A stretch of DNA of 41,254 nt from Bacteroidales bacterium. GTDB taxonomy: Bacteria; Bacteroidota; Bacteroidia; Bacteroidales; UBA932. The stretch covers positions 1 to 41,254 of the forward strand of contig JAFYZX010000034.1 in NCBI GenBank assembly GCA_017548505.1, read 5' to 3'. The position numbers and the translations under genes were made by a program. Shown one piece after another: positions 33,765 through 41,254 of this stretch (position 1 is its first letter; each line of letters opens with the position of its first letter). The notes beneath the pieces were generated by a model. The model worked only from the letters and a program-made list of their open reading frames with translations, searched no databases and was not told where the DNA came from.

Positions 33765-34172
33765 ATGAGATATTTAGCAATTATACTCTTTATCACTATT
33801 GAGATATTAGCTCTGTCATGTAAAAATAATACCGGAAATAGCCATATAAAACACCCCGGTATATTAAGAGATAGTATAGAAATTAATTGGATTAAAGACT
33901 CTTGTGCTTGTTATGGCTTTAGAACTGTAACTGTTGCTGATCGAATAATCCAAAATAGATCTTTAGAGGGGAAAGACACTAGTCTATTTATAAATTATTT
34001 AGGGAAGTATTATGAGATGCATATTTCGGGAGATTATATATTCTTAACATACATATTAAAGAATGGTTGCAGAGAAGGTCGCCCGGTTGATGGTTACGAC
34101 AAAACATATATTGTTTTCGTGTTTTATAATAATAGATTATCAAGCGAAGCATCTTATCTTAAACAAGAATAA
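33765..34172 (+). CDS. Putative immunity lipoprotein for the Rhs metalloprotease
   Basis: A 135-residue protein with no family I recognise. Its N-terminus is a lipoprotein signal (YLAIILFITIEILALSC), placing it in the periplasm or outer membrane. The mature part has three cysteines (DSCACYG and NGCREG) and alternating beta-type residues. It starts 12 bases after the toxin stop and has the same A+T-rich composition (18 of 60 G+C in the row at 33841), unlike the genes on either side, so toxin tip and this gene probably arrived together. Placement right after a toxin tip and periplasmic location, where an exported protease would act, make immunity the best guess; no experiment-like evidence is available. 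Confidence 0.65.
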   Translation: MRYLAIILFITIEILALSCKNNTGNSHIKHPGILRDSIEINWIKDSCACYGFRTVTVADRIIQNRSLEGKDTSLFINYLGKYYEMHISGDYIFLTYILKNGCREGRPVDGYDKTYIVFVFYNNRLSSEASYLKQE

Positions 34173-34301
34173 GGTAGTGTTTCAAAAAGTGTGTCCATCT
34201 GAATAATGGCCTATTATCCTGTAAATTACAGTTATCTTGAATTGTTCATGTTTGCGGGAATAACAAACAGCCATCAGATTTTTCAAATTCAAAAACTGAA
34301 C
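34173..34301. other. Spacer after the toxin module with IS-end-like and palindromic sequence
   Basis: A 129-base gap between two convergent genes. It begins with GGTAGTGTTTCAAAAAGTGT (34172-34191 region), which resembles, from memory, the terminal repeat of some insertion sequences, but no transposase fragment is present. Palindromes follow: an imperfect one at 34201-34219 and a perfect CTGTAAATTACAG at 34219-34231. No clear terminator. Confidence 0.3.
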
Positions 34302-35648
34302 CTAGGCCCAGATCAGAAGGCCGGCGCAGATCATCGCTCCGGATACCACAAGGTCTATAAGGCAGAATCCCATTATGTCCCTGGCGTTAAGCTTGGCTAT
34401 GGCCAGTGCAGGCAGTGCCCAGAACGGCTGGATAAGGTTGGTCCAGGCGTCTCCCCAGGCAATTGCCATTCCCGTAAGGCCCGGATCAACATTCAGATGG
34501 GAACCGGCCGTGAACATGATAGGGGCCTGGATTGCCCAGTGGCCGCCTCCGGAAGGAACAAACATGTTCAGTATGGCGGCGCAGAGGAAGGTCAGAAGCG
34601 GGTATGTAGTGTGGTTGGAAATAGAAATGCAGGCGTTGCTGACCTCAGTTCCGAGGCAGATGCCGCTTTCTCCAACGCCCATAATGATACCCATAATACC
34701 TGCATAGAACGGGAACTGGAGAAGGATACCGGCGGCTCCGGTAGCGCTCTTTCCGAAAGCCCTTACGTATGACAGAGGGTTGCCGTGCAGGATGATTCCC
34801 GCAAACAGGAAGAGCATAATCACAAAGTTAAGGTCTATGCTTCCTCCTTTTACGAGCTTGATAACCAGGAAGGAAAGTCCCATTAGGGAAATGATCCAGC
34901 TCAGAAGCCTGCTGTTTTCCAGATGCTCGGCAGGTGAGGAAGGCTTTGCCTTTTCTGTTTGGGTTTCCTCCTGAAGAAGGGCCGGATCTATCGCGATAAC
35001 ATTCTCTCCCTTCGGGTGCATCAGGGAATTTACCAGCACCAGGGCGGCAATTATCAGTACAACCATCACTAGGTTGTGAGGGTCCAGAATGGTTTGTGAA
35101 ATAGGTATAGGGTTCTCGACAGCACCCCTTGTGATTTCCTTGAGTCCCGCGCCCGGAGTAGCCATTGTAAGTGGAATGGATCCGGAAAGGCCGGCATGCC
35201 AGACAACAAAGCCGCTGTAGGCGGAGGCTATCAGAAGGCGGTAGTCCACTCCACGGAGTTTCCTGGCTATTTCCTTGGCGAAAATCACTCCCACAATCAG
35301 TCCGAAACCCCAGTTGAGCCAGCAGGCCACTGCGGATATGCCTGTAACAAGGGCAATTGCACCGGCAGGGGATTTTGGCAGGGAAGCCAGGGCGGAGATT
35401 CCTCTCTTTACCAGCGGGGCAGCGGCCAGGGTTGAGCCGCAGACCAGAACCAGAGCCATCTGCATCGCGAAGGCCAGGAGACTCCACACACCGTTACCCC
35501 AGTGTTCAATGACTTCCACAGGGGTCTGGTGGCAAACCGGGATGGCGATGGCGACCGCGATAAGGGTGAGGATAATTGCAAAAATGAACGGGTCCGGGAG
35601 ATATTTCTGGACCACTTTGACACACGCCTTGATTATTCTCTGAAACAT
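34302..35648 (-). CDS. atoE: Short-chain fatty acid transporter, AtoE family
   Basis: A 448-residue inner-membrane transporter with about twelve hydrophobic segments. Family landmarks are YLPDPFIFAIILTLIA near the N-terminus, FAMQMALVLVCGSTLA, WGFGLIVGVIFAKEIARKL, SGSIPLTMATPG and, near the end, MFVPSGGGHWAIQAPI and TGMAIAWGDAWTNLIQPFW. AtoE-type proteins move short-chain fatty acids. The frame stays open 55 codons further upstream, but that extension is Lys/Asn-rich, A+T-rich and crosses the -7 element, so ATG 35648 is chosen. Divergent from the ilvE/oxidoreductase operon; together they suggest export of branched short-chain acids, an inference from context. Confidence 0.92.
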   Translation of the reverse strand: MFQRIIKACVKVVQKYLPDPFIFAIILTLIAVAIAIPVCHQTPVEVIEHWGNGVWSLLAFAMQMALVLVCGSTLAAAPLVKRGISALASLPKSPAGAIALVTGISAVACWLNWGFGLIVGVIFAKEIARKLRGVDYRLLIASAYSGFVVWHAGLSGSIPLTMATPGAGLKEITRGAVENPIPISQTILDPHNLVMVVLIIAALVLVNSLMHPKGENVIAIDPALLQEETQTEKAKPSSPAEHLENSRLLSWIISLMGLSFLVIKLVKGGSIDLNFVIMLFLFAGIILHGNPLSYVRAFGKSATGAAGILLQFPFYAGIMGIIMGVGESGICLGTEVSNACISISNHTTYPLLTFLCAAILNMFVPSGGGHWAIQAPIMFTAGSHLNVDPGLTGMAIAWGDAWTNLIQPFWALPALAIAKLNARDIMGFCLIDLVVSGAMICAGLLIWA

Positions 35649-35668
35649 AGGACTTTGTTTTGACGCGG

Positions 35669-35676
35669 CAAATATA
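35669..35676 (-). promoter_or_regulatory. Candidate -7 element for atoE
   Basis: On the minus strand this reads TATATTTG, a full match to TAnnTTTG, 20 bases before the atoE ATG. No clear TTTG at -33. It fixes the start at 35648 rather than further upstream. Confidence 0.6.
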
Positions 35677-35754
35677 CTTAAAAAGAGGGGAAGGTGTAAT
35701 TGGTGGAAAAAAATCTTGTTTCTGGCATTTTTGCTTATAATTTTTTTCATTTTT

Positions 35755-35785
35755 TTTGTGTTGGGTTGAAAATTTGTTATATTTG
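35755..35785 (+). promoter_or_regulatory. Promoter of the ilvE/oxidoreductase operon
   Basis: TTTG at 35755-35758, a 19-base spacer and TATATTTG at 35778-35785 match the Bacteroidota promoter, leaving a leader of about 35 bases before ilvE. The rest of the 178-base divergent spacer is T-rich with no other feature seen. Confidence 0.75.
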
Positions 35786-35826
35786 TCAATGCAATAAAAC
35801 TATTGGCAAACATTATTTAAAAGAAT

Positions 35827-36864
35827 ATGAAGAATATTGATTGGGGAAAGTTATCTTTCTCTTACACTAAGACAGATTACATTGCTTACAGTACATTCAA
35901 GGATGGCAAATGGTCTCCTGCCAAACTGATACCTGATGCCGATATTCCGGTCAGTCCGTACGCAGGAGCATTTCATTATGCATCCGGATGCTTCGAGGGA
36001 ATGAAGGCATTCAGGGGAGCAGACGGCAAGGTTCGTCTTTTCCGTCCTGAGGAAAATGCAAAGAGAATGATCCGCAGCGCCGGCTACCTGGATCTTGCAT
36101 GCCCTTCCATAGAGCAGTTCATTGATATGTGCGTTATGGTTGTAAAGGCAAATGCTGAGTATATCCCTCCATTTGAGACAACCGCTTCCTTATATCTGAG
36201 GCCGCTTCTTGTCGGCACCAACCCTCAGCTTGGAATTCGTTCCTCTTCAGAGTCCACTTTCATGGTAATGGCTTCTCCTGTAGGAACTTACTCAGGAGAC
36301 AAGATTCTGGTACCAGGTACTGCAGTTATCAGCAGGAATCACGACAGGGCCGCTCCTAACGGCAGCGGAAGCTACAAGGTTGGGGCAAACTATGCTCAGA
36401 GCCTCCATCCATACAACCTCGCGCACAAGCAGGGTTACAGGGAGCTTTTGTTCACCGATGCCTTGACACATCAGTACATCGAGGAGTTCGGATCTTCCAA
36501 CTTCTTTGCAGTAAAGGGCAATACTTATATTACTCCGGACAGCAACAGCGTACTTCCTTCCATTACCAACGCCAGCTTGAGAACCATAGCCGAGAGCCTT
36601 GGAATGAAAGTGGAAATGAGGCCGATACCTGTTACGGAGCTCGCTGAGATGGATGAGGCCAACTCTTGCGGAACAGCAGTGGTAATCACTCCTATTTGCC
36701 GGATTGACGACAAGATCCGCCTCGAGGACGAGACTCCAAGCCATGTCTACAAGTTCGGCGACGAGTGCGGTCCTAAGTCCCGCGCCCTGTACGAGAAGAT
36801 GATAGCTATCCAGAAGGGTATCATCGACGATCCTTTCGGATGGATAATGTTTGTTGATTGCTAA
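35827..36864 (+). CDS. ilvE: Branched-chain amino acid aminotransferase
   Basis: PLP-dependent class IV aminotransferase that interconverts valine, leucine and isoleucine with their 2-oxo acids. The 345-residue protein has GAFHYASGCFEGMKAFRG near residue 40, RLFRPEENAKRM, the PLP lysine in GSYKVGANYA, and YIEEFGSSNFFAV, all standard for the long IlvE branch. It leads an operon in which the TPR protein follows after 20 bases and the 2-oxoacid:ferredoxin oxidoreductase after that, so here it more likely works in the catabolic direction, feeding branched 2-oxo acids to the oxidoreductase; it can also serve synthesis. Confidence 0.95.
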   Translation: MKNIDWGKLSFSYTKTDYIAYSTFKDGKWSPAKLIPDADIPVSPYAGAFHYASGCFEGMKAFRGADGKVRLFRPEENAKRMIRSAGYLDLACPSIEQFIDMCVMVVKANAEYIPPFETTASLYLRPLLVGTNPQLGIRSSSESTFMVMASPVGTYSGDKILVPGTAVISRNHDRAAPNGSGSYKVGANYAQSLHPYNLAHKQGYRELLFTDALTHQYIEEFGSSNFFAVKGNTYITPDSNSVLPSITNASLRTIAESLGMKVEMRPIPVTELAEMDEANSCGTAVVITPICRIDDKIRLEDETPSHVYKFGDECGPKSRALYEKMIAIQKGIIDDPFGWIMFVDC

Positions 36865-36884
36865 ATCCCGGCCGAAGAAGACAG

Positions 36885-37157
36885 ATGACAGCTCAGGATC
36901 TGGAGGTTATCCTCCGCGACGAAGGGGCGGACAGGGCTATCGCAGAGGCGAAGAATTACATTTCTTCCCAAAAAGAAGACCTCGATTTCGCATACTACAT
37001 CCTGGGCAATGCCTACAGGAAAAAGGGGGACTGGCAGGGAGCCATAAACAATTACCTTGAGGCAATGGCAATTAACCCCGATTCTCCCGCCAAGCAGGCT
37101 TACGAGATGGCAAACGACATACTGGACTTCTTCAACAAGGATATGTATAACCAATAG
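36885..37157 (+). CDS. Small TPR protein of the oxidoreductase operon
   Basis: A 90-residue cytosolic protein. Residues about 36-70 form one clear tetratricopeptide repeat (AYYILGNAYRKKGDWQGAIN then NYLEAMAINPDS); residues 1-30 could be a second, degenerate helix pair. I start at ATG 36885; a longer frame from TTG 36858 would overlap the ilvE stop. It stands between ilvE and the ferredoxin subunit and, from memory, a similar small TPR gene precedes this oxidoreductase in other Bacteroidales, which suggests a role in assembly or partner binding of the complex. That role is unproven. Confidence 0.85.
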   Translation: MTAQDLEVILRDEGADRAIAEAKNYISSQKEDLDFAYYILGNAYRKKGDWQGAINNYLEAMAINPDSPAKQAYEMANDILDFFNKDMYNQ

Positions 37158-37186
37158 AAATTCAAACCAATACTAATTATAACACT

Positions 37187-37417
37187 ATGGCTAAGATGAA
37201 AGGTGCGACCGTAATCAACACCGAGCGCTGCAAGGGATGCGGCTTGTGTGTGGTTGCGTGTCCATTCCAGGTTCTCGCCCTTTCCGACAAGAGCGTGAAC
37301 CGTAAGGGGTACAACTACGCCGTCACCGTTAAGGAAGACACTTGCACCGGTTGTACTTCTTGTGCTGTAGTTTGTCCTGACGGATGTATAACCGTCTACC
37401 GTAAAAAGGAGGAATAA
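37187..37417 (+). CDS. 2-oxoacid:ferredoxin oxidoreductase, 4Fe-4S (delta) subunit
   Basis: A 76-residue ferredoxin-like subunit with two CxxCxxCxxxCP motifs: CKGCGLCVVACP at residues 15-26 and CTGCTSCAVVCP from about residue 53. It binds two [4Fe-4S] clusters and carries electrons from the thiamine site to external ferredoxin. Usually named VorD or KorD. The alpha subunit starts three bases after its stop. Confidence 0.93.
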   Translation: MAKMKGATVINTERCKGCGLCVVACPFQVLALSDKSVNRKGYNYAVTVKEDTCTGCTSCAVVCPDGCITVYRKKEE

Positions 37418-37420
37418 ATT

Positions 37421-38500
37421 ATGGCAGATCAGGAAATTACTTTGATGAAAGGCAACGAGGCCATTGCCCATGCGGCAATCCGTTGCGGCTGTGACGGATA
37501 CTTCGGGTATCCTATCACCCCTCAGAGCGAAGTGCTCGAGACCCTTGCCGAGCAGAAACCTTGGGAAACCACCGGAATGGTAGTTCTCCAGGCTGAGAGT
37601 GAGACTTCTTCTATCAACATGGTTTACGGCGGAGCAGGCTGCGGAAAGAAGGTAATGACCTCTTCTTCCAGCCCTGGCATCAGCCTTATGCAGGAAGGCT
37701 TGTCCTATATGGCTGGCTGCGAGATTCCTTGCCTTGTAGTAAACGTAAGCCGCGGCGGCCCTGGTCTTGGAACTATCCAGCCGAGCCAGGCAGACTACTT
37801 CCAGAGCTGCAAGGGCGGTGGACACGGAGACTATCACCTGATCGTGCTGGCTCCTTCTTCAGTTCAGGAGACCGCTGATTTCGTGGATCTTGCGTTTGAA
37901 CTTGCATTCAAGTACAGAAACCCTGCAATGATCCTTTCAGACGGTGTTATCGGCCAGATGATGGAGAAGGTTGTACTTCCTCCGTTCAAGCCGAGAAGGA
38001 CCGAGGAGCAGATTCTCAAGGAGTGCCCTTGGGCTGCAACCGGAAGGCCTAAGACAAGAAAGCCAAACGTAATTACTTCCCTGGAGCTGGATCCTGCAAA
38101 GATGGAGGAAATCAACATCCGTATCCAGAAGAAATACGCTGAGATTCAGGAGAAGGAAGTAAGATTCGAGGAGTTCATGCTGGAGGATGCCGAGTATGCA
38201 ATCTGCGCATTCGGTTCAGCCGCCAGAATCGCAAAGAAGGCTATCGAGGATGCCAGAAAGGAAGGCATCAAGGTCGGCCTGCTTCGTCCTATCACGCTGT
38301 GGCCTTTCCCATACAAGGAAATCGAGGCCCTCAGCCACAAGGTAAAGGGCATCCTTTCTCTTGAAATCAACGCCGGCCAGATGGTTGAGGATATCCGCCT
38401 CGCCGTTAACGGCAGAATACCTGTAAACCACTACGGCAGACTGGGTGGAATCATCCCAGCTCCGGACGAGGTTGTTAACGAACTTAAGAAAATGATGTAG
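37421..38500 (+). CDS. vorB: 2-oxoacid:ferredoxin oxidoreductase, alpha subunit (VorB-like)
   Basis: A 359-residue subunit with the pyrimidine-binding and core domains of the 2-oxoacid:ferredoxin oxidoreductase family. Landmarks: MKGNEAIAHAAIRCGCDGYF, GYPITPQSEVLE, ETSSINMVYGGAGCGKKVMT, SSSPGISLMQEGLSYM, and the C-terminal VGLLRPITLWPFP. The subunit arrangement with a separate small ferredoxin, alpha, beta and gamma is that of the 2-oxoisovalerate or 2-oxoglutarate enzymes, not of pyruvate synthase, which is a single long chain in this phylum. Linkage to ilvE favours 2-oxoisovalerate (branched 2-oxo acids) as the substrate, yielding acyl-CoA, CO2 and reduced ferredoxin. Confidence 0.92.
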   Translation: MADQEITLMKGNEAIAHAAIRCGCDGYFGYPITPQSEVLETLAEQKPWETTGMVVLQAESETSSINMVYGGAGCGKKVMTSSSSPGISLMQEGLSYMAGCEIPCLVVNVSRGGPGLGTIQPSQADYFQSCKGGGHGDYHLIVLAPSSVQETADFVDLAFELAFKYRNPAMILSDGVIGQMMEKVVLPPFKPRRTEEQILKECPWAATGRPKTRKPNVITSLELDPAKMEEINIRIQKKYAEIQEKEVRFEEFMLEDAEYAICAFGSAARIAKKAIEDARKEGIKVGLLRPITLWPFPYKEIEALSHKVKGILSLEINAGQMVEDIRLAVNGRIPVNHYGRLGGIIPAPDEVVNELKKMM

Positions 38501-38511
38501 GAGGTATTGCT

Positions 38512-39279
38512 ATGGATATTAAAGAGATAATTCAACCCGAGAATCTGGTTTACCGCAAACCTGAACTTCTGAACGATACGCCTATGCATTACTGCCCTGG
38601 CTGCAGCCACGGAGTTGTACATAAACTTGTTGCCGAGGTAATTGCAGATATGGGTATGGAAGAGAAAACCGTTGGCGTTTCTCCTGTAGGCTGCGCCGTT
38701 TTCGCTTACAAGTACATCGATATCGACTGGCAGGAAGCCGCTCACGGAAGGGCACCTGCATTGGCAACCGCCATCAAGAGGCTGTGGCCGGACCGTATGG
38801 TATTCACTTACCAGGGAGACGGAGACCTTGCCTGCATCGGTACTGCAGAGACTATCCACGCACTAAACCGCGGAGAGAACATTACCATTATCTTCATCAA
38901 CAACGCTATCTACGGTATGACCGGCGGACAGATGGCTCCTACAACCCTGCTGGGTATGAAGACCGCTACCTGCCCTTACGGTAGGGATGCAAAGCTTCAC
39001 GGCTATCCTCTCAAGATTGCCGATATCGCAGCTCAGCTTGAGGGAACCTGCTATGTTACAAGGCAGAGCGTTCACAACGTTGCCTCCATCAACAGGGCAA
39101 AGAGAGCCATCCGCAAGGCTTTCGAGTACAATATGGCCGGCAAGGGAGCTTGCCTGGTAGAGATGGTTTCAACCTGCAACTCAGGATGGAAGAAGACTCC
39201 TGCCAACGCCAACAAGTGGATGGAAGAGAACATGTTCCCGTTCTACAAGATCGGCGATCTCAAAGACATGAACCAATAA
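38512..39279 (+). CDS. vorA: 2-oxoacid:ferredoxin oxidoreductase, beta (thiamine diphosphate) subunit
   Basis: A 255-residue subunit that binds thiamine diphosphate. [13 protein letters not shown] near residue 27 is the family's N-terminal motif and the TPP signature is GDGDLACIG (about residue 103) running to [19 protein letters not shown]. The short length and separate chain fit the four-subunit VOR/KOR type. Eleven bases follow the alpha gene and 12 precede gamma, so a single transcript is likely. KorB would be an equally defensible name; substrate choice rests on context. Confidence 0.92.
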   Translation: MDIKEIIQPENLVYRKPELLNDTPMHYCPGCSHGVVHKLVAEVIADMGMEEKTVGVSPVGCAVFAYKYIDIDWQEAAHGRAPALATAIKRLWPDRMVFTYQGDGDLACIGTAETIHALNRGENITIIFINNAIYGMTGGQMAPTTLLGMKTATCPYGRDAKLHGYPLKIADIAAQLEGTCYVTRQSVHNVASINRAKRAIRKAFEYNMAGKGACLVEMVSTCNSGWKKTPANANKWMEENMFPFYKIGDLKDMNQ

Positions 39280-39291
39280 AAGGATTGTAAG

Positions 39292-39828
39292 ATGAAACAG
39301 GAAATTATCATTGCCGGATTCGGTGGACAGGGAGTTCTGTCCATGGGAAAGATCCTTGCTTATTCCGGACTTATAGAAGGCAAGGAAGTTACTTGGATGC
39401 CAGCTTACGGTCCTGAGCAGAGGGGCGGTACCGCCAACGTGACTGTAATTGTAAGCGATGAGGAGATTTCTTCTCCGATTCTCTCCACTTACGACACTGC
39501 CATCATTCTCAACCAGCCTTCAATGGAGAAGTTCGAGAAGACGGTAAAGCCAGGCGGAACCCTCATCTACGACGGTTACGGTATCAACATCCCTCCGACA
39601 CGTACTGATATCAATATCTACCGTGTTGACGCAATGGATGTTGCAGCCAAGATGAACCTCATCAAGATCTTCAACATGATCCTTCTGGGAAGCTACCTTA
39701 AGCTTCATCCGATCGTTCAGATAGAGAGCGTCCTGAAGGCTCTGAAGAAGACTCTTCCTGAAAGGCACCACCACCTGATTCCTCAGAACGAAGAGGCAAT
39801 CAAGACAGGTATGGACCTGGTTAAGTAA
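39292..39828 (+). CDS. vorC: 2-oxoacid:ferredoxin oxidoreductase, gamma subunit
   Basis: A 178-residue subunit of the POR gamma family, thought to bind coenzyme A. It opens with IIIAGFGGQGVLSMGKILAY, the family's glycine-rich segment, followed by EVTWMPAYGPEQRGGTANV and the SSPILSTYD stretch; the C-terminal IESVLKALKKTLPERHHHLI is also usual. It is the last gene of the operon: a strong hairpin terminator follows 22 bases after the stop. Confidence 0.92.
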   Translation: MKQEIIIAGFGGQGVLSMGKILAYSGLIEGKEVTWMPAYGPEQRGGTANVTVIVSDEEISSPILSTYDTAIILNQPSMEKFEKTVKPGGTLIYDGYGINIPPTRTDINIYRVDAMDVAAKMNLIKIFNMILLGSYLKLHPIVQIESVLKALKKTLPERHHHLIPQNEEAIKTGMDLVK

Positions 39829-39850
39829 TTAGCCACTATGGCAAAAATCA

Positions 39851-39881
39851 AACGGCAGCCCGATGGACTGCCGTTTTTTTA
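39851..39881 (+). terminator. Rho-independent terminator of the oxidoreductase operon
   Basis: AACGGCAG (39851-39858) pairs with CTGCCGTT (39868-39875) around a nine-base loop, and the 3' arm continues into a T-run. Clear intrinsic terminator, a useful comparison for repeat copy 2. Confidence 0.92.
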
Positions 39882-39932
39882 TTTCATTTAATTCGTATAT
39901 TTATAGTCTGAAACCATTTAAATATTCACGAT

Positions 39933-40370
39933 ATGGCAATGTGGCAAGTTTGGCTGATTGTGGCCCTGGCTTTCTTTATTCTTGAACTGTTCACGACAGG
40001 TATTGCGGTAATCTGCTTTTCCTTTGGAGCGATTGCGGCCTGCATAGCCGCTCCGCTTGGAGCCAATTTCTATTGGCAGGTAATAGTATTTGCACTGGTT
40101 ACCCTTTTGAGTTTCATTTTCATAAGGCCTCTGCTGATAAAGCTTTTCTACAAGAAAGGCAAGGATGATGTTAAGACCAACGCGGATGCGCTTATCGGGC
40201 GCAAGGGCATTGTGTCAGAGGCAATCGATCCGGCAACCGGAGCCGGCAGGGTGAAGGTTGACGGAGACGACTGGAAAGCCGTATCCGTGGATGACCAGCC
40301 GATTGAACTGGGGGCAAGGGTGGAAATCCTAAAGCTGGACAGTGTGATCGTGACGGTAAAGAAAATCTAG
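39933..40370 (+). CDS. NfeD-like membrane protein
   Basis: A 145-residue short NfeD-family protein. Residues 4-26, 29-48 and 50-68 are hydrophobic (WLIVALAFFILELFTTGIAV; FWQVIVFALVTLLSFIF for the third), and residues about 80-145 are the OB-fold NfeD domain (LIGRKGIVSEAIDP, GRVKVDGDDWKAVS). NfeD proteins work beside SPFH/stomatin proteins in membrane microdomains; the SPFH gene follows 33 bases downstream, as expected. A weak -7-like TATATTTA lies at 39896-39903, after the upstream terminator, so this pair has its own transcript. Confidence 0.88.
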   Translation: MAMWQVWLIVALAFFILELFTTGIAVICFSFGAIAACIAAPLGANFYWQVIVFALVTLLSFIFIRPLLIKLFYKKGKDDVKTNADALIGRKGIVSEAIDPATGAGRVKVDGDDWKAVSVDDQPIELGARVEILKLDSVIVTVKKI

Positions 40371-40403
40371 ATAATAAAATAATAATCTATAAAACAAGAA
40401 GTT

Positions 40404-41254
40404 ATGTTTGGAATGGAACCTGGAATGCTAATACTTGTCGCGATTATCGTGATAGTAGTATTGATTGTACTGTCTGGAATCAAGGTTATCCAGCAGTCTG
40501 AGACCAAGATTGTTGAAAGGCTTGGTAAGTACCATGCAACACTTCCTTCCGGTATAAACATCATCTGGCCTATAATCGACAAGCCAAGAAAGGTTTATAT
40601 CAGGAAAGTGGTAGAAGGATATGACGGAACCGCTCACGTTATCATGCGCCAGAGCGACAAGATAGACCTCAGGGAGCAGGTGTTCGACTTCCCTAAGCAG
40701 AGCGTGATTACAAAGGATAACGTAACCACCACCATCAACGCGCTGCTGTATTTCCAGATCACGGATCCTATGAAGTCTGTTTACGAGATTGACAATCTGC
40801 CATACGCAATTGAGAAACTGACGCAGACAACCCTGCGTAACGTGATCGGAGAGCTGGAACTCGACCAGACCCTTACTTCAAGAGACACCATCAACTCCAA
40901 GCTGCGCGCTGTGCTGGACGAGGCCACCAACAAGTGGGGCGTAAAGGTTAACCGCGTTGAGCTTCAGGACATCACTCCTCCAAGCAGCGTCCGTGATGCC
41001 ATGGAGCAGCAGATGCAGGCAGAGCGTGAAAGGCGTGCAAAGGTCCTCAAGGCTTCCGGAGACACGGAGAAGGCCATCCTCGAGTCAGAGGGTTTGAAAG
41101 AAGCCCAGATCAACCGTGCAGAGGCTGAAAAGCAGACCAAGATCCTCCAGGCCCAGGGTATCGCCGAGGCAAAGGTGCTTCAGGCAAACGCCGAGGCTGA
41201 GGCTATCCGCAGAATCGCCGAGGCAGTTAAGGAAAGCAACATGTCTCCTGCCAG
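40404..41254 (+). CDS. SPFH/band-7 (stomatin/QmcA-like) protein, 3' truncated
   Basis: Translating from ATG 40404 gives an open frame to the window end (283 codons). One membrane segment spans residues about 8-27 (MLILVAIIVIVVLIVLSG), followed by an SPFH domain (VIQQSETKIVERLGKYHATL, SVITKDNVTTTINALLYFQI, LRNVIGELELDQTLTSRD, PPSSVRDAMEQQMQAERERR). The last part is the Glu/Ala-rich coiled coil of the family (AEAEKQTKILQAQGIAEAKV). It oligomerises in membrane microdomains and pairs with NfeD. The C-terminus lies beyond the window. Confidence 0.92.
   Translation, partial: MFGMEPGMLILVAIIVIVVLIVLSGIKVIQQSETKIVERLGKYHATLPSGINIIWPIIDKPRKVYIRKVVEGYDGTAHVIMRQSDKIDLREQVFDFPKQSVITKDNVTTTINALLYFQITDPMKSVYEIDNLPYAIEKLTQTTLRNVIGELELDQTLTSRDTINSKLRAVLDEATNKWGVKVNRVELQDITPPSSVRDAMEQQMQAERERRAKVLKASGDTEKAILESEGLKEAQINRAEAEKQTKILQAQGIAEAKVLQANAEAEAIRRIAEAVKESNMSPA

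Noticed and set aside
1-41254. CRISPR arrays, integrases, rRNA genes and riboswitches.
   Set aside because: No regularly spaced repeats, no integrase or transposase genes and no rRNA or known riboswitch landmarks were seen on reading both strands.

Overview
The window is a 41 kb piece of a Bacteroidota chromosome, most likely from a strictly anaerobic member of the Bacteroidales. Evidence: promoters of the Bacteroidota type (TTTG, about 20 bases, TAnnTTTG), almost no Shine-Dalgarno sequences, Bacteroidota-style lipoprotein signals, the large-type IspG, a GGDD-type (pyrophosphate) phosphofructokinase, paired SpvB/Rhs proteins, a 2-oxoacid:ferredoxin oxidoreductase, and the hydrogenase maturase HydG beside a flavodiiron oxygen/NO reductase. 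The species cannot be fixed from sequence alone.

Layout. 2-1033: 3' part of a transglutaminase-fold protein. 1030-12048, minus strand: seven tightly packed genes read as ligA, flavodiiron protein, hydG, rel, Ig-like lipoprotein, outer-membrane barrel, ispG; gaps are 12 bases or fewer, or 4-base overlaps. 12130-16283: pfp, tRNA-Thr(CGT), a MATE exporter with a cytidylate-kinase-like gene, and a convergent HAD hydrolase. 16295-20894, minus: a WYL regulator feeding the HAD gene, then a nitroreductase / WYL regulator / LtaS-like sulfatase operon. 20919-22264: an odd region with two direct copies of a structured repeat bracketing two small orphan genes. 22265-25880: a heterodimeric ABC exporter with one degenerate ATP site. 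25903-34172: an SpvB-like protein, an Rhs protein ending in a metzincin-type metalloprotease tip, and a small lipoprotein that is probably its immunity protein; base composition drops sharply at the tip. 34302-35648: an AtoE-type short-chain fatty acid transporter, divergent from 35827-39828, ilvE plus a small TPR protein and a four-subunit 2-oxoacid:ferredoxin oxidoreductase. 39933-end: NfeD-like protein and SPFH/band-7 protein, cut by the window end.

How the genes work together. ilvE and the oxidoreductase form a route from branched-chain amino acids to branched acyl-CoA and reduced ferredoxin; reduced ferredoxin could feed an [FeFe]-hydrogenase (not in this window) whose cofactor needs HydG, with the flavodiiron protein removing O2 or NO. 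The Rhs/lipoprotein pair looks like a contact-dependent or secreted antibacterial protease with a periplasmic immunity protein.

The two most interesting signals are the pair of about 120-base structured repeats at 20971-21098 and 22087-22203 (nearly identical core, unrelated outer arms that nevertheless base-pair in both copies, and one inner hairpin that changes sequence but keeps pairing) and the Rhs-metzincin toxin with its lipoprotein partner.
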